64,000 nucleotides of DNA from Gloeopeniophorella convolvens (taxonomy: Eukaryota; Basidiomycota; Agaricomycetes; Russulales). The notes beneath the pieces were generated by a model that was given only the letters and a program-made list of their open reading frames with translations, had not been told where the DNA came from and did no database searches. Each line of letters starts with the position of its first letter. The first letter of the stretch is position 1. The translations under genes were made by a program, and so were the position numbers. The stretch is taken from positions 24,801 through 88,800 of the forward strand of contig WTXD01000087.1 in assembly GCA_022496205.1 (NCBI GenBank), written 5' to 3'. Below, one piece after another: positions 33,917-51,480 of this stretch.

Positions 33917-33925
33917 CATAAAAGC
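33917..33925 (+). promoter_or_regulatory. TATA-like element of zinc-finger copy 2
   Basis: CCATAAAAG, 91 bp before the ATG at 34008, matching the element at 26523. Confidence 0.5.
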
Positions 33926-34007
33926 CTCGGGCACGACCCTTTCTTTCTCTATTCCTCCCCACATCCATCGCTCTTGCACGATCCCCACCCCTGAAGTCAG
34001 TATCACG

Positions 34008-35984
34008 ATGCAACACCACTCGTCCAGCACCCACAACTTCTTCTCCACCTCCTACTATCCCAACCCACCACCGGTGGAGGAACAGCCACTTGTTGAAGAT
34101 CACCACGGGATGTACACTCAGATGCAGCCCACCTTTAACACATTCGACAACTTCAACGCATTCAACCCCGATACGGGCAACAACATGGCTCAGTTCGATA
34201 ACTGCTACCGGGACAACGCGTACAATACTGCATTCCCACCCGCACTCCACCCAGGTGTTCAGGATGCCACCGCAAGTGGCAGCACCTCGTACGGCGGCGT
34301 ATATCAGCCCTTCCAGCTCCACGTCCCCTCGACTCAGAGCTGGGATACCGCTTTCTTAGAGCCGACGCTCGATGGGTCCTACTCTGAAACTGCGGACGTT
34401 TCCACGCCAGCACCTCCTGCCCTTCAGCCTAGGGCCTCCCCATTCACCATCCTCGATACCCCCGTTCGTGCTGCCTTCCGAGCTCCCACAGTGCCGCTCT
34501 ACGCGCACATTGCACAGGGCTACGATGTCTCCGAGCCCCAGCTCGGTACCACCCAACGTAAGTTCCATCGCCTGCCACTAGACCATAGGAACGCATCTGA
34601 ACTTGAACAAAGCCTTATCCTTCAGCAGCGATACGAGCCCGTCGCCACCAAACACCTTGCCGCCGTATGGCGCAGGGGTTTTGCCGCATGTCGACGCCCT
34701 CCCCAGCGAAAATTACGCGACTGGGACGCCTGCCTTGCAACGGGGCCACTCTACTTTGGACAAGGATCTATACAAGCCGTGTCTCAGGAGCAGATAGGAA
34801 GCTTTGGCAAAGGCGCACCTGACCTGGGCCTCGAGACATGCCCGCTACCGTCGACTGTAGCGATGTCGCCCGCGTCCGCAGGTGCCGGTGGCCGGCCGGC
34901 CCGCAGGATTGATGATCTGGTGACCCAGATGGCTACAGTGAGTAGTTTCCTGCTATTTGGCGCCCGGAGAGGGGACACTTGCTAATACGTCACCTCCAGA
35001 TAAGCATCAGTCAGCATGACCACATGCGCAGCATCTGGTCACCCCCGGGGCCCTCCGGGCTTGCTGCTAGTGGTTCCTCCATTGGACATCAGCCATCAGC
35101 ATCGGGGTCGGTGTCCCGGTGACGCCGCGCCACCAATCATGCGCTTCGTCCCATCAGCCCACCACCACTACACGATGAAGGACAAGACGCCAACAACCGC
35201 CGCGAAAGAACGGCGGCACGGAGTTCCGAAGCACGCGAGCAGGTGGGACCCAAACGAAGGGTTCCAAAGGCGCCTGCCGCTCGGACTCCACACAACAACA
35301 CAAATTCCAGAGGCTGTTCGCGCACCAAGTGTGCCCGCGACCACGCCTCGAAATCCATGTAGAGCTCTGCCGGAGGCACTGTACGTGCAGGGCTCTCATG
35401 GAACAACCCCTACCCCGGCTGGAGATCTGATGCAATCATCACAGCCGGGAACCTCCCCCAAGTCGCGCTCCCGAGCGCGACGACCATTCAAGAAGAAGGC
35501 AAGAGGCCACTTCCTTACCCCTCGCCAGAGCATCTTCGCCGTCGCGAAACTGGACCCAGACGGCCAGTTGGAGCGGCCCCTCAAGTGCAACAGTGCCCCG
35601 GGAACCGGTCCCTTAAGACTGGATCAACTTCAAGCGCCACTGTGAGGCCGATGCCAGCCACCCCTCGCACTTGTACTTCTGCAAGCGGTGCTGGAAGCCT
35701 TCGGACGCGTGAGTCTTGCGTCCGCCACGTCAATTTCGGGGCCCGGAAGGGGTCTGCCCCCGCTTATCGAAGAAGGGCGGGAAGAGCGCCTCGCACAGGA
35801 GATGAAGTGGCTCACCATGTACGAGGCGTACATGGTCCCGAGGGTGATGGGTGGTGTGCCGGTCGAGGTGGGCCCATACATCAACTGGGCGAAGGAGCAG
35901 AGGAAACGGCTACGCAATGAAGGGCTTGGGGTATATGAGACAGAAGCTGATGATCAGCCATTGCCCGGTCCTTCAGACGAGTAA
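34008..35984 (+). pseudogene. C2H2-like zinc-finger protein, decayed copy 2
   Basis: Exon 1 (34008-34557) is open and similar to copy 1 (MQHHSSSTHNFFSTSYYPNPPPVEEQ), and the intron acceptor at 34612 is conserved. The frame is lost near 34753 (one base missing in GGCCACTC against GGCCAGCTC). In the third exon there are at least eight further single-base losses relative to copy 1, including within the zinc-finger region (CAACAGTGCC against CAAGCAGTGCC; GAAGCCTTCGG against GAAGCCCTTCGG). The last 60 codons (35790-35984, LAQEMKWLTMYEAYM...GPSDE) are open again. The density of deletions is higher than in any other gene here, so real decay is likely. Confidence 0.8.
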
Positions 35985-37366
35985 CTACGCTTACCTCTGT
36001 ATCTGCTATTACTCTTGTGTGTCCCCCAAAACAGGCGTCTTCTTCATGGTCGAAGACATAGAGTGATCCCAGTCTACGACGTGCGATCTTACCAAATCCG
36101 CCGGAGTCGCAGCGGAGCCCGATTGCTCCGCAAGCCCACACGCGGCCCGAGCTATCTTCACAGAGAAAGCGCACTGTGAATGCGCGCGAGTGCCGTGGCA
36201 AAGTTCGCGATTCCTATGCTAGGCGCTTCAGGACGGTAGGAGGGCGATCTGTGGTGATTGGGCCACCTACCTGATACAGCCTTATAAGCAGGGTGAAGAT
36301 CGACTGTCAAAAGACAGAACAAAGAGACGACGCGAAGCTGCGCGACGCGCCATCGATAACGATCGCCTGCAGAGACCGAATGACGAAGGAGATCACATCA
36401 GCAATGCGCGTGGATGACGATCTAGAGCCCGTTAAGGTTCCACTGGGGTTTATATGTACCTCGACGGGACATGGGGAGCAATCCACATTACCGGGGGGAA
36501 AAGGAAGTAAAAAGAAGAAAGATTCACCACTTGGGGAACACGCAAGGAAAGGAGCTGTTGACCGGAATATCCGACGGGCAGATGACTCCCCATGCGATTC
36601 GACGGAAGTTGCGGATGATTGCGCGTAGGTGCATAGGTCCGGCTGACGTGCGGGGGATTCCTGGGGAAAGAGAAGGATGCTGGGCTATCGATGGCATGTG
36701 GAATCTTCGACGTCGACGAACAAGCATTCCTTAGAACAACCTCTTGTTCTCCATATCCCCTCCCAAGCTAGGGCCCACCACGTACCCGTTGTTGTGAGGT
36801 CTGGCGTACGGGTTTCGCAATTGCGGCAACGTTGACACGCTGCGCCGGGTCGGGTGCCTTCAACAGTGGTTTCATGAGCCCCTTGGAGCTGGGGCTGTTG
36901 GAAGGGTGTCGCTCGAATGTGGAAGAGCGGTAGCCTTGCGCGTGGAATTGGCCTTCCAGCTGAACGGTTTCCCCGCAGGCACGGGCATGCCAGGCTCGCG
37001 TTAACATCTCGAGGGAGTGAATGCCCCCGAAAATCCGTGGACCGCGCGGCGGGAAGGCGGGCCATGTTTCCGGGGATCCCGGACCGAACAGCGCCTAGCG
37101 TCCGAGTCACTGTCGGCGCTCGTTGGCGCCGTCACCAGGTCATCGGTGACTTCGAAGTACCAACATGAACAGTCTCCGACCACACCGCGATGGGGCCCTG
37201 ACGGCACATCGAGCATGATGTCTCCCAGATTCAAAAGGCCCCTTTTAGACCCGATCTATCCCAAACATTTCTTTGAGCAACTCTACATACGTTAGCAAGG
37301 ATAAGTATGCTTTTCGAGAGTGAAAGGAAGGTCTGACAGTGATATATGCATAGTGACGAGCTAGAA
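35985..37366. other. intergenic, second copy of the 28.5-29.9 kb block
   Basis: Repeats 28544-29926 with many small indels. No gene is supported. It contains the 3' UTR of the ABC transporter at its right end. Confidence 0.5.
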
Positions 37367-44514
<7,148 letters not shown>

Positions 44515-44830
44515 GATGCCAATCGAAGTACGACGATATCTGCCACTGCGACGGACCCGAGCGGTGGTTTCTGAGTCAGAGTACCTGATGACTCATCGAC
44601 ATCCCCCCGAAATTAGCATCTATTAGTCGTCATCGTATATCATATGTATCGGCCGCGCGAATCTAGTCTCGTGGCGGCGCGCGGCGCTGTGCGCGTCGCC
44701 GTTCCCTCTGATTAAACCCTCATCAATCATCAATCATTTCTCGAACATATTCGACACGTTTTGTGCTGGTATGTCAATTGGAGAGGATACAAGCCATACA
44801 ACATACAAGGCTGTTGTTGCATACATTCCT
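44515..44830. promoter_or_regulatory. promoter region of the ABC transporter
   Basis: A 316-bp AT-richer gap between the transporter start (-) and the stop of the Tda10-like gene (-). It contains ATCATCAATCATCAATCA repeats near 44720. No defined element recognised. Confidence 0.4.
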
Positions 44831-45935
44831 CTAATGCCTCGCGATATCTACCACCTGACGATCCTCGTCAATTGTGATGCGCAAGAACTTTCCTTTCGAC
44901 GTTTGCGTAGTTTCCTCGTCCTCGCCCGGCAACCACGGGGGACACAGACGCGACCCCGTATGTGGGTCGTGTCCTCCTGACTCGATCCCCATACCAAAGA
45001 AATGATATCCCGGAATATATCGATCTATGAACCTGCGGGTAGTGTTTCAGTGCGATTGACAACTAACAAGTGGTAGCTGGAGATTACGATTCCACTTGTT
45101 CGTCTGTCATGCCTTTCCCGCCGTTCTTCGCCTTCATCGCGTGTTCCTGTTCCAAACGCCACTTGTATATGTGCACATAAGGACCGACCTCGCAGGCGCG
45201 ATCTACCAACGCAACGAACGATCAGAACCACAGACACAACAACACCCGCGCGCACATACGCACCTGCACGAAGCAATCAAACAGCTCCCACCAGAGCACG
45301 TACTCCGCCAGCCGCTCGTTCACATCCAACACATCCTCCAGCGCGACCTGAGACAAGTCGAACCGGCCTTCAGCCCGCGCGGCACCTCGCCATGAGCCGC
45401 TCGACGCTCCCGCGCGTCTGCGGATAGAACCCAACGCACCACCCCTCGAGCAGCACGACGTCGAGCGGGCCGCGAACGCGTGTCCACTCCGCCTCGGGGA
45501 GCCGATCACCCTCGCCGCCATGTAGGCTCTTGTCGAACCGCGGCACTCGCAGCTCGCTGCCGCTGCCCCCGGGCTCGGCCCGGCGGCGGGCGGTGGGGTG
45601 TTGATCACCTTGAGCGCGGCGAGCAGCGCGCCCGAGCGGCACGTCGTGCGTGCCGGGCTGCCCGCGCCCACGCAGCAGTGCGTTGTGCGTCGGCGCGAAG
45701 AGGCGCTCGTGCGGGAGGTAGAGGTCGTCGATGGAGAGCGCGACGACGCGTAGCGCGTGGGAATTCGCGAGCTCGTGCGTGACGCGCTCGGTGAGGAAGG
45801 TCTTGCCTGAGCCCTGCGGGCCCTGCAGTGCGACGAAGAGGGGCGGGGTCCCGGGGGATGGGAGGGCGGAGGAGCCGGGAGTTGTGTGAGGATGTGTTCG
45901 ACGATGTGAGAAACGGCGGGCGGGGGCGCGCTCAT
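44831..45935 (-). CDS. Tda10/D-glycerate 3-kinase-like P-loop protein, frame broken
   Basis: P-loop kinase-like ATPase related to yeast Tda10 and plant glycerate kinase. Start MSAPPPAVSHIVEHIL at 45935. Motifs: Walker A LQGPQGSGKTFLTERV, SIDDLYLPHE, GRGQPGTHDVPLG, VPRFDKSLHGGEGDRLP, DVVLLEGWCVGFYP, LAEYVLWWELFDCFVQ. Then an intron, IYKWRLEQEHAMKAKNGGKGM, an intron (45033-45087), and the last exon 45032-44831 (FIDRYIPGYHFFGMGIESGG, stop 44831). At least four one-base frame changes are needed (near 45862, 45650, 45585, 45380) and one more near 45190, mostly in G/C runs. All family motifs survive, which argues against old decay. It could still be a recent pseudogene. Confidence 0.72.
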
Positions 45936-46329
45936 CGCGGATTAGATACCGGTCCCACTGCTTCCGCGGGTAAGGAAGACTACCACGTCGACGATGCACG
46001 CATGAGTCCGCCGTATCGCACAGAACGCAGCCTACGACTGACTCGGGTTTCCCCGAAAGCTCGTCGAATTCGCTGTCGTGGTCAGAACACGCACGCTGTG
46101 ATATCGAATAGGATAAGAGGAAACTTACGTCAGCAATCCGACACGTCGCGGCGAACAGCCTCAGGTTGGATGTTTCTTCAGTACCCTCAAAGCGCAGTCT
46201 TGGACCCTCAGCCCCCCTGCAGTAGCTCCCCTCGCTCCTGGCTACCCTAAGCCCCCTCTAATACCCAAAACACGAGAAACTTTCTACTCACTCCGGGCGA
46301 CGAAACCTCCACCTCGATAACGCCCACAT
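45936..46329. promoter_or_regulatory. divergent promoter region (Tda10-like / RER1)
   Basis: A 394-bp gap between divergent start codons. CCCTCTAATACCC and pyrimidine-rich stretches precede RER1. I cannot assign a TATA element. Confidence 0.45.
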
Positions 46330-47247
46330 ATGATGTCTTCCTCAGAGGCCGCAAACGAGAGCTCCGCCTCCTTCCAGAACATCCCCGCGACATATGCGCG
46401 CATCAAGCGGCAGTACCAGCAGACCCTTGACCGTGTCACACCCTACGTACTCTACCGGTGGATCGGGACGGGCGTGACTATCGCAGTATTTGAACTGCGT
46501 ATCGTGCTGGCCCAGGGCGTACGTGTCCGTTCTGCACATCCAGAAACCCACGGCTGACGTATGCGGATACCTTTTTCGTCGTATGCAGTGGTATATCGGT
46601 ACGTACCCCGCTTTTTGCACCCGGGTTGACCCATGGCTGACCCGATACCCCAGTTTGCTGTGAGTTGGCGCGAGCGCATGCCGGAATGTTCACCCAACTC
46701 TGACGAAATCGTTGCAGATGCACACGCCATCTACCTCCTGAACCTCCTGCTCGCATTTTTGCAGCCAAAGTTCGACCCATCTCTTCAGGATGACCTGATG
46801 GCCGACGAGCTGGAGGAGGGCGGTGAGGAAGAAGTACGGTCGCCGCTCCCCAGCTCGCGCGACGACGAATTCCGCCCGTTCGTCCGCCGGCTCCCGGAAT
46901 GGCAGTTCTGGTACGTCTTCCTCCTCGCTACGCCCTTGGCCACGAGAGTTCTAATTTCCGTCGCCACGCCGCGCACAGGCTCTCGACCACACGCGCAACT
47001 CTTATCTCGTTCTTCATGACGTTCTCGGCAGTATTTGACGTCCCAGTATACTGGCCCATCCTCGTGATGTACTTCTGCGTCTTGTTCGTGCTGACTATGA
47101 GGAGGCAACTGCAGTAAGTGGAAACGCACCGGCACGCATCCCGCACCATCGTAACTGACCGGACGCCACAGGCACATGATCAAGTACCGCTATGTTCCCT
47201 TTGACTGGGGCCGCAAGACGCGTTACGGCGGCGCCAGCAACAAGTAG
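46330..47247 (+). CDS. RER1: RER1, Golgi-to-ER retrieval receptor
   Basis: Returns ER membrane proteins from the cis-Golgi through COPI vesicles. Exons 46330-46518, 46589-46598 (10-nt micro-exon encoding WYI), 46718-46910, 46979-47113, 47172-47247, giving about 200 aa, the usual family length. Motifs in order: [20 protein letters not shown], hydrophobic pair 1, [19 protein letters not shown], an acidic loop, [29 protein letters not shown], and the C-terminus [19 protein letters not shown]. All introns are GT-AG. The second is 119 bp, long for this genome. Intact. Confidence 0.95.
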
Positions 47248-47670
47248 AGTAGATTATGTCGGGTAGCGCCCTGCGGACGCCGCATACATCTATTATGGCG
47301 ATTGGCGACCCGGGCTGATAGTTTACTTACTATATCTTTCTTGTTCGAATATACGTCACCCTCCAAAAAGCAGTTTGTGTACTGCCAGTTTAGATGCATC
47401 GGTGATCTCAGAGGGTCCATCCAGCTTCGGCGCCGCCTGACGTGGACAGCCAATCCTGGTACCGCGGTTCCGTCAGGAGCTTTGCAGCTGCGTTCATTAC
47501 GTTTTTCAGCTATCGTCCAATTTGCGACGAGGGTGCTCCCTCCCCAGCTCTTGGGGACGCAACGTACGCAGGGGGGCTCGAGATATCGGCTCACATTCTC
47601 AAGCCTGCCCATACCGTGCGGTCCGCCCAACCGCCTCGAGACGGTCACGAGTGAGGCTGCCTCGGTCGTT
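47248..47670. other. intergenic, no gene seen
   Basis: No supported gene. An open minus frame (47223-47648) is short and motif-free. Confidence 0.5.
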
Positions 47671-47679
47671 CATATAAGG
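47671..47679 (+). promoter_or_regulatory. TATA-like element of the dehydrogenase gene
   Basis: CATATAAGG, about 95 bp upstream of the ATG at 47768. Confidence 0.5.
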
Positions 47680-47767
47680 AGTGGCTTGGGAGCCAGCTTT
47701 ATCTCTCATCCTCGCGTTCTTGATCTATTCTCATTCTCGTTCGCGCCTCATTGGTGCCTCTGGAGTC

Positions 47768-49070
47768 ATGCCGCTACCTCGCGTTTTGATCTGCGGTGTG
47801 TGTGCTGCGCGGCACACGACGCACCTATCGCTCACGTCCGGGCCTCTTTGCCAGGTGATATTGTGTGGGCGCACGAAGAGACGAAACAGCTCTTCGATGG
47901 CATAGCCGAGGTGGTCGTGAGTGTACTTGAATCGCCCACCTGCGTGCCTCCTCGCCGACCACACATGACGTGCTCTCTCTCTCTCTCTCAGCGCATGGAC
48001 TCGCCCGATCGCGCAGACCTGCTGGCCAATCTGGAGCCAGGAGGAAAGTACGCCAGCACGGTCGCGATCTACAGGGACAACTCGTCCGCCGACCACATCG
48101 GCGTGTTCAATTGCGCCCTTATCGAGGCGCTCCCCGCGTCCGTGCGGTGGATCGCGCACAACGGCGCAGGCTACGACCAAATTGATGTCAACGCATGCAA
48201 GGACAGAGGCGCGTGCCACTCCGTGCTTCCCGCGCCTGCCTTCTATCTATTCATTCGCGCGCGCTGACGCCATCGCCTGTGCTCCACAGGCATCATCGTG
48301 TCCAACACGCCCGGCGCGGTCGACGACGCTACTGCAACGACTGCGCTGTACCTCCTGCTCTCGTGCTTCCGCCTCTTCGGCAAGGGCGAGCGCAGCCTGC
48401 GCGCAGGGCGCTGGAAGCACGACGTCTCGTCCGCGGACACGTACGACCTCACGGGCAAGACGCTCGCGGTGCTCGGGTTGGCGGGATCGGCGGCCGCCTC
48501 GCGGAGCTCGTGCACGCGTTCCCGATGCGCGTAGTGTACCACTCGCGCCGCCCCGTCGAGGGCGCGCCCGCGTGGGCGGAGTACTTTGGCGCGGAGCGGC
48601 TGGACGAGTTCCTCGGGCTAGCGGACGTGCTCAGCGTGCATGTCCCGCTGCGCGCGGAGACGGAGGGCCTCGTCGGCGAGGAGATGATCCGCAAGCTGCG
48701 CCGCGCGCAATTATTGTAAACACGGCGCGAGGGAAGGTCATCGACGAAGGCGCGCTCATCCGAGCGCTGGAGGACGGCCACGTGCGTGCCGCACGCCTCT
48801 CTTCTGCATCCTGGCTGGCTGGCTGACGCCCTCGCTGTCGCCATGCAGCTCGGTGCGGTCGGCCTCGACGTGTACCCTGACGAGCCAGCAGTCAACCCGC
48901 GGCTGCTCGAGTTCCCGAACGCGACGCTGCTTCCTCACATGGGCACCGAGACGCGCGACTCGCAGCGGAAGATGGAGGTGCGGGCGCTGACGAATGCGCG
49001 AGATTACCTGACGAAAGGGAGGGGAAGCGATATAGTGCCCGAGCTGAAGGATATAGCTGCGAAGTTGTGA
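47768..49070 (+). CDS. D-isomer 2-hydroxyacid dehydrogenase (glyoxylate/hydroxypyruvate reductase-like)
   Basis: NAD(P)-dependent reduction of 2-keto acids such as glyoxylate. Exons 47768-47795, 47855-47916, 47992-48208, 48290-48781, 48849-49070. The second intron ends in a (CT)n tract. The intron at 48209-48289 starts with GC (GCGCGT), needed to give ACKDRGIIVSNTP. Motifs: substrate-domain HNGAGYDQID, NAD loop AVLGLxGIGGRLAELV, VVYHSRRP, catalytic Arg in VNTARGKVIDEGAL, Glu in DVYPDEP, His in TLLPHMGTET. Exon 4 contains two one-base losses, near 48480 (TTGGCGGG) and 48709 (CGCGCGCAATT). The exon phases agree only if both bases are restored. Likely a working gene with sequence errors. Confidence 0.87.
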
Positions 49071-49570
49071 GTTGCTTATTGTGTATCCTACTTACTCGCA
49101 CGCGCTGAGAACGAGAAGGCAATGAATACGTTCTTGTATACAATTGGTGCTGGATGAGCGGTGTAGTGCTTCTGTGCTTCGCCATATCTCAATCAAACCC
49201 TCAGGCAACTCCAGGGCGTAGTTACGTAACTGAAAAGGGGGATTGCCAGCAGACGTGCGCCACTAGGGGCTCCAAGTCTACAGTTGGTGGCCCTGCTTAC
49301 TTGGCGGAGGCGTGTGACCCCCAAGACGCACCCTAAAACCTAAGGCAGAGCGTCAAAAAGGTCTGAGTTTAACTTTACAGTCTCGTCGAGGCAGTGACGG
49401 GCGGCAGCGAGCGCCGAGAATGCGCTCTCCGGGCGGCCCGGAAGATGCCGGGGCCAGGTCTGGGTTTGAGCAGAGGAACATCGACTGTTACGTTTCAAGC
49501 ACTCCACTCTCTGTTCACCCCCTTGCGCTCTCGTCAACGTACGCAACTGCGCCCCCGCCAATCAGCGTCG
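49071..49570. other. intergenic, no gene seen
   Basis: About 500 bp with no supported gene. It serves as 3' UTR of the dehydrogenase and upstream region of the next gene. Confidence 0.5.
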
Positions 49571-49580
49571 CTATAAATCA
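49571..49580 (+). promoter_or_regulatory. TATA box of the SAP/W-W repeat gene
   Basis: CTATAAATCA, 88 bp upstream of the chosen ATG at 49659. It supports the two-exon model over a start inside exon 2. Confidence 0.55.
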
Positions 49581-49658
49581 CCCCCAGTTTTCGATATCTG
49601 CCTTCCCAGCACTCCCCTCTCTACGCAAGTCTTCCATATCTGGGCTTTCTGCTCGCAG

Positions 49659-51308
49659 ATGGTCCCAAAATCCGTGCAGATGCGCCCTACATCCGTGGCG
49701 GAATCGGGGTTGGAGAGCTGCGAGAGCTGTTGGTCGGACTCGGACATCGAGGTGAGCCACTCTATCCCGGGACAGCGCCTGTGGCTGCGTTTGTGTTCGG
49801 CGCTTTGATCCAGTGATGCTAGCTCGCCCACTAGCCTAGCCATGCCATTTCTGTCCGAGCACGTCGATTTTGCTGATCAGGGGCATCTGCTCACTTACTG
49901 ACTGGTATCCCCTCAGTCTCGCTCCATCAACCATCAAGACATTCCCCACCTCCCCCTCTCTCCGTCCTCTGCCGATCTCGTACACGATGCGTACCGCCGC
50001 TTAACCTACGAGCAGCTATACCTGTTTTGCTCTGTGAGATCGCTGCCCACCACCGGGAACGAGCTTGAGCTCGCATGCAGACTCGCGCATCACGATTTGC
50101 GCTTATATCCCTTCCCACCGGTGGACGTTCACTTCGACTCCGATGGCAACGACGTGAAGGCTGGCGGCCCCCACACAAAACCCTCGCTAGACGTCCCATC
50201 AAGCCCAGATCAGTCGACAACGCTGAGCCCTATAGCCGGGCCGTCCGTTCTTGGTCCGCCCAATTTTACCGACGGCACGAGGTCGAGATCTGCCTCGCAT
50301 CGCACTGCCCGCAGCCGAACATCACGGCTGCCTCCCCTGCCCGTCGAAGTCATGGCCGAGATCATGGACCACGTTGGGGACTGGGAACTATCCAAGGCCG
50401 TTGGCCTTCCTACGTCCCTGCCTCAGCCCCTGCTATGGGCACGCGCGTCCTCGACTGATCACGCCCTGCTCACGGGCTACCTCCCTCTACTGGTTTCCTG
50501 CGACCCAACAGCGCGACCGCCAACCTCGGTCGGTGCTCGGCTCGTCGTCAGGTTCTCATACATCCACATCCTGTCGTACATCTTCCACCATTACCGCGCC
50601 TTCTTCCCCAGGTTCTTCCGGCACCACGTGATTCCCATAACAGCCGCGCATAACGGCCGCATCGACGTGCTCAACTGGTGGCAGTCGATGCGGCACGAGT
50701 ACCCGGAGGATATCCCGGCGCCCGACGAGCGCGCCACCATCGAGGCGATCGACGGCGCATCGCGCACAGGCGAGGTCGCGTCGCTCGACTGGTGGCTCGC
50801 GTCGGGGCTGCCGTTCGAGTACACCGAGGCGGCGCTCGAGAACGCGTCGGCGAAGAACCAGCTGGGCGTGCTCGAATGGTGGCGCGCGCAGCGCCCGCGG
50901 CTCGCGCTCAAGGTCGGGCGCGTGATGGACTCGGCGAGCGCGGCGGGGCACGTCGGCGCGCTCGCGTGGTGGGCGCACTCGGGGCTCGACTACACGTACG
51001 ACCGCCAGGCGCTGTACCACGCGAGCTGCCACGGGCGCGTCGACGTGCTGCAGTGGTGGCTCGGCAGCGGGCTGCAGCTCTTCTTCGACCAGGACGTGCT
51101 CGTCGGCGCGACGCGGCATGACCGGCCCGAGGTGCTCGACTGGTGGGACCGGAGCGGGCTGCCGGTGCAGTACCGCCTGTGCGATGTCGAGGAGGCGCTC
51201 GAGGATGCGATTGGAGGCGGCGAGCGCGCGCGCGAGTGGTGGAAGGGCAAGGGCGTCGACTTCAATGCGAACGACAAGGAGTGGATGAAGTTGCAGAGCC
51301 TCAACTGA
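49659..51308 (+). CDS. SAP-domain protein with ankyrin-like W-W repeats
   Basis: Two exons, 49659-49751 and 49917-51308, about 494 aa. Exon 1 encodes MVPKSVQMRPTSVAESG. Residues about 58-95 (LTYEQLYLFCSVRSLPTTGNELELACRL) match a SAP motif, usually DNA-binding. A short F-box-like LPPLPVEVMAEIMDHVGDWELSK follows. The C-terminal half (about 278-450) has six repeats of about 33-40 residues with the core V-L-x-WW-x-x-SGL (DVLNWW, SLDWWLASGL, VLEWW, ALAWWAHSGL, VLQWWLGSGL, VLDWWDRSGL), which I read as degenerate ankyrin-type repeats. Role unknown; nuclear adaptor or substrate receptor is a guess. Intact. Confidence 0.8.
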
Positions 51309-51480
51309 CACGGTTGGACGGCTAGCAGTCGGTCGGGGGGTCTGGTGTTAGCGTTTGATGGACGGTCTATACATTCTGCCTCGTATTCATACATGTCATC
51401 CGAGTATCACACATAATCTGACTACATGCGCAACCAAAAACGCGTGCCAGCGTGGCACCGACCAGACCCCGGCTCCTCGT

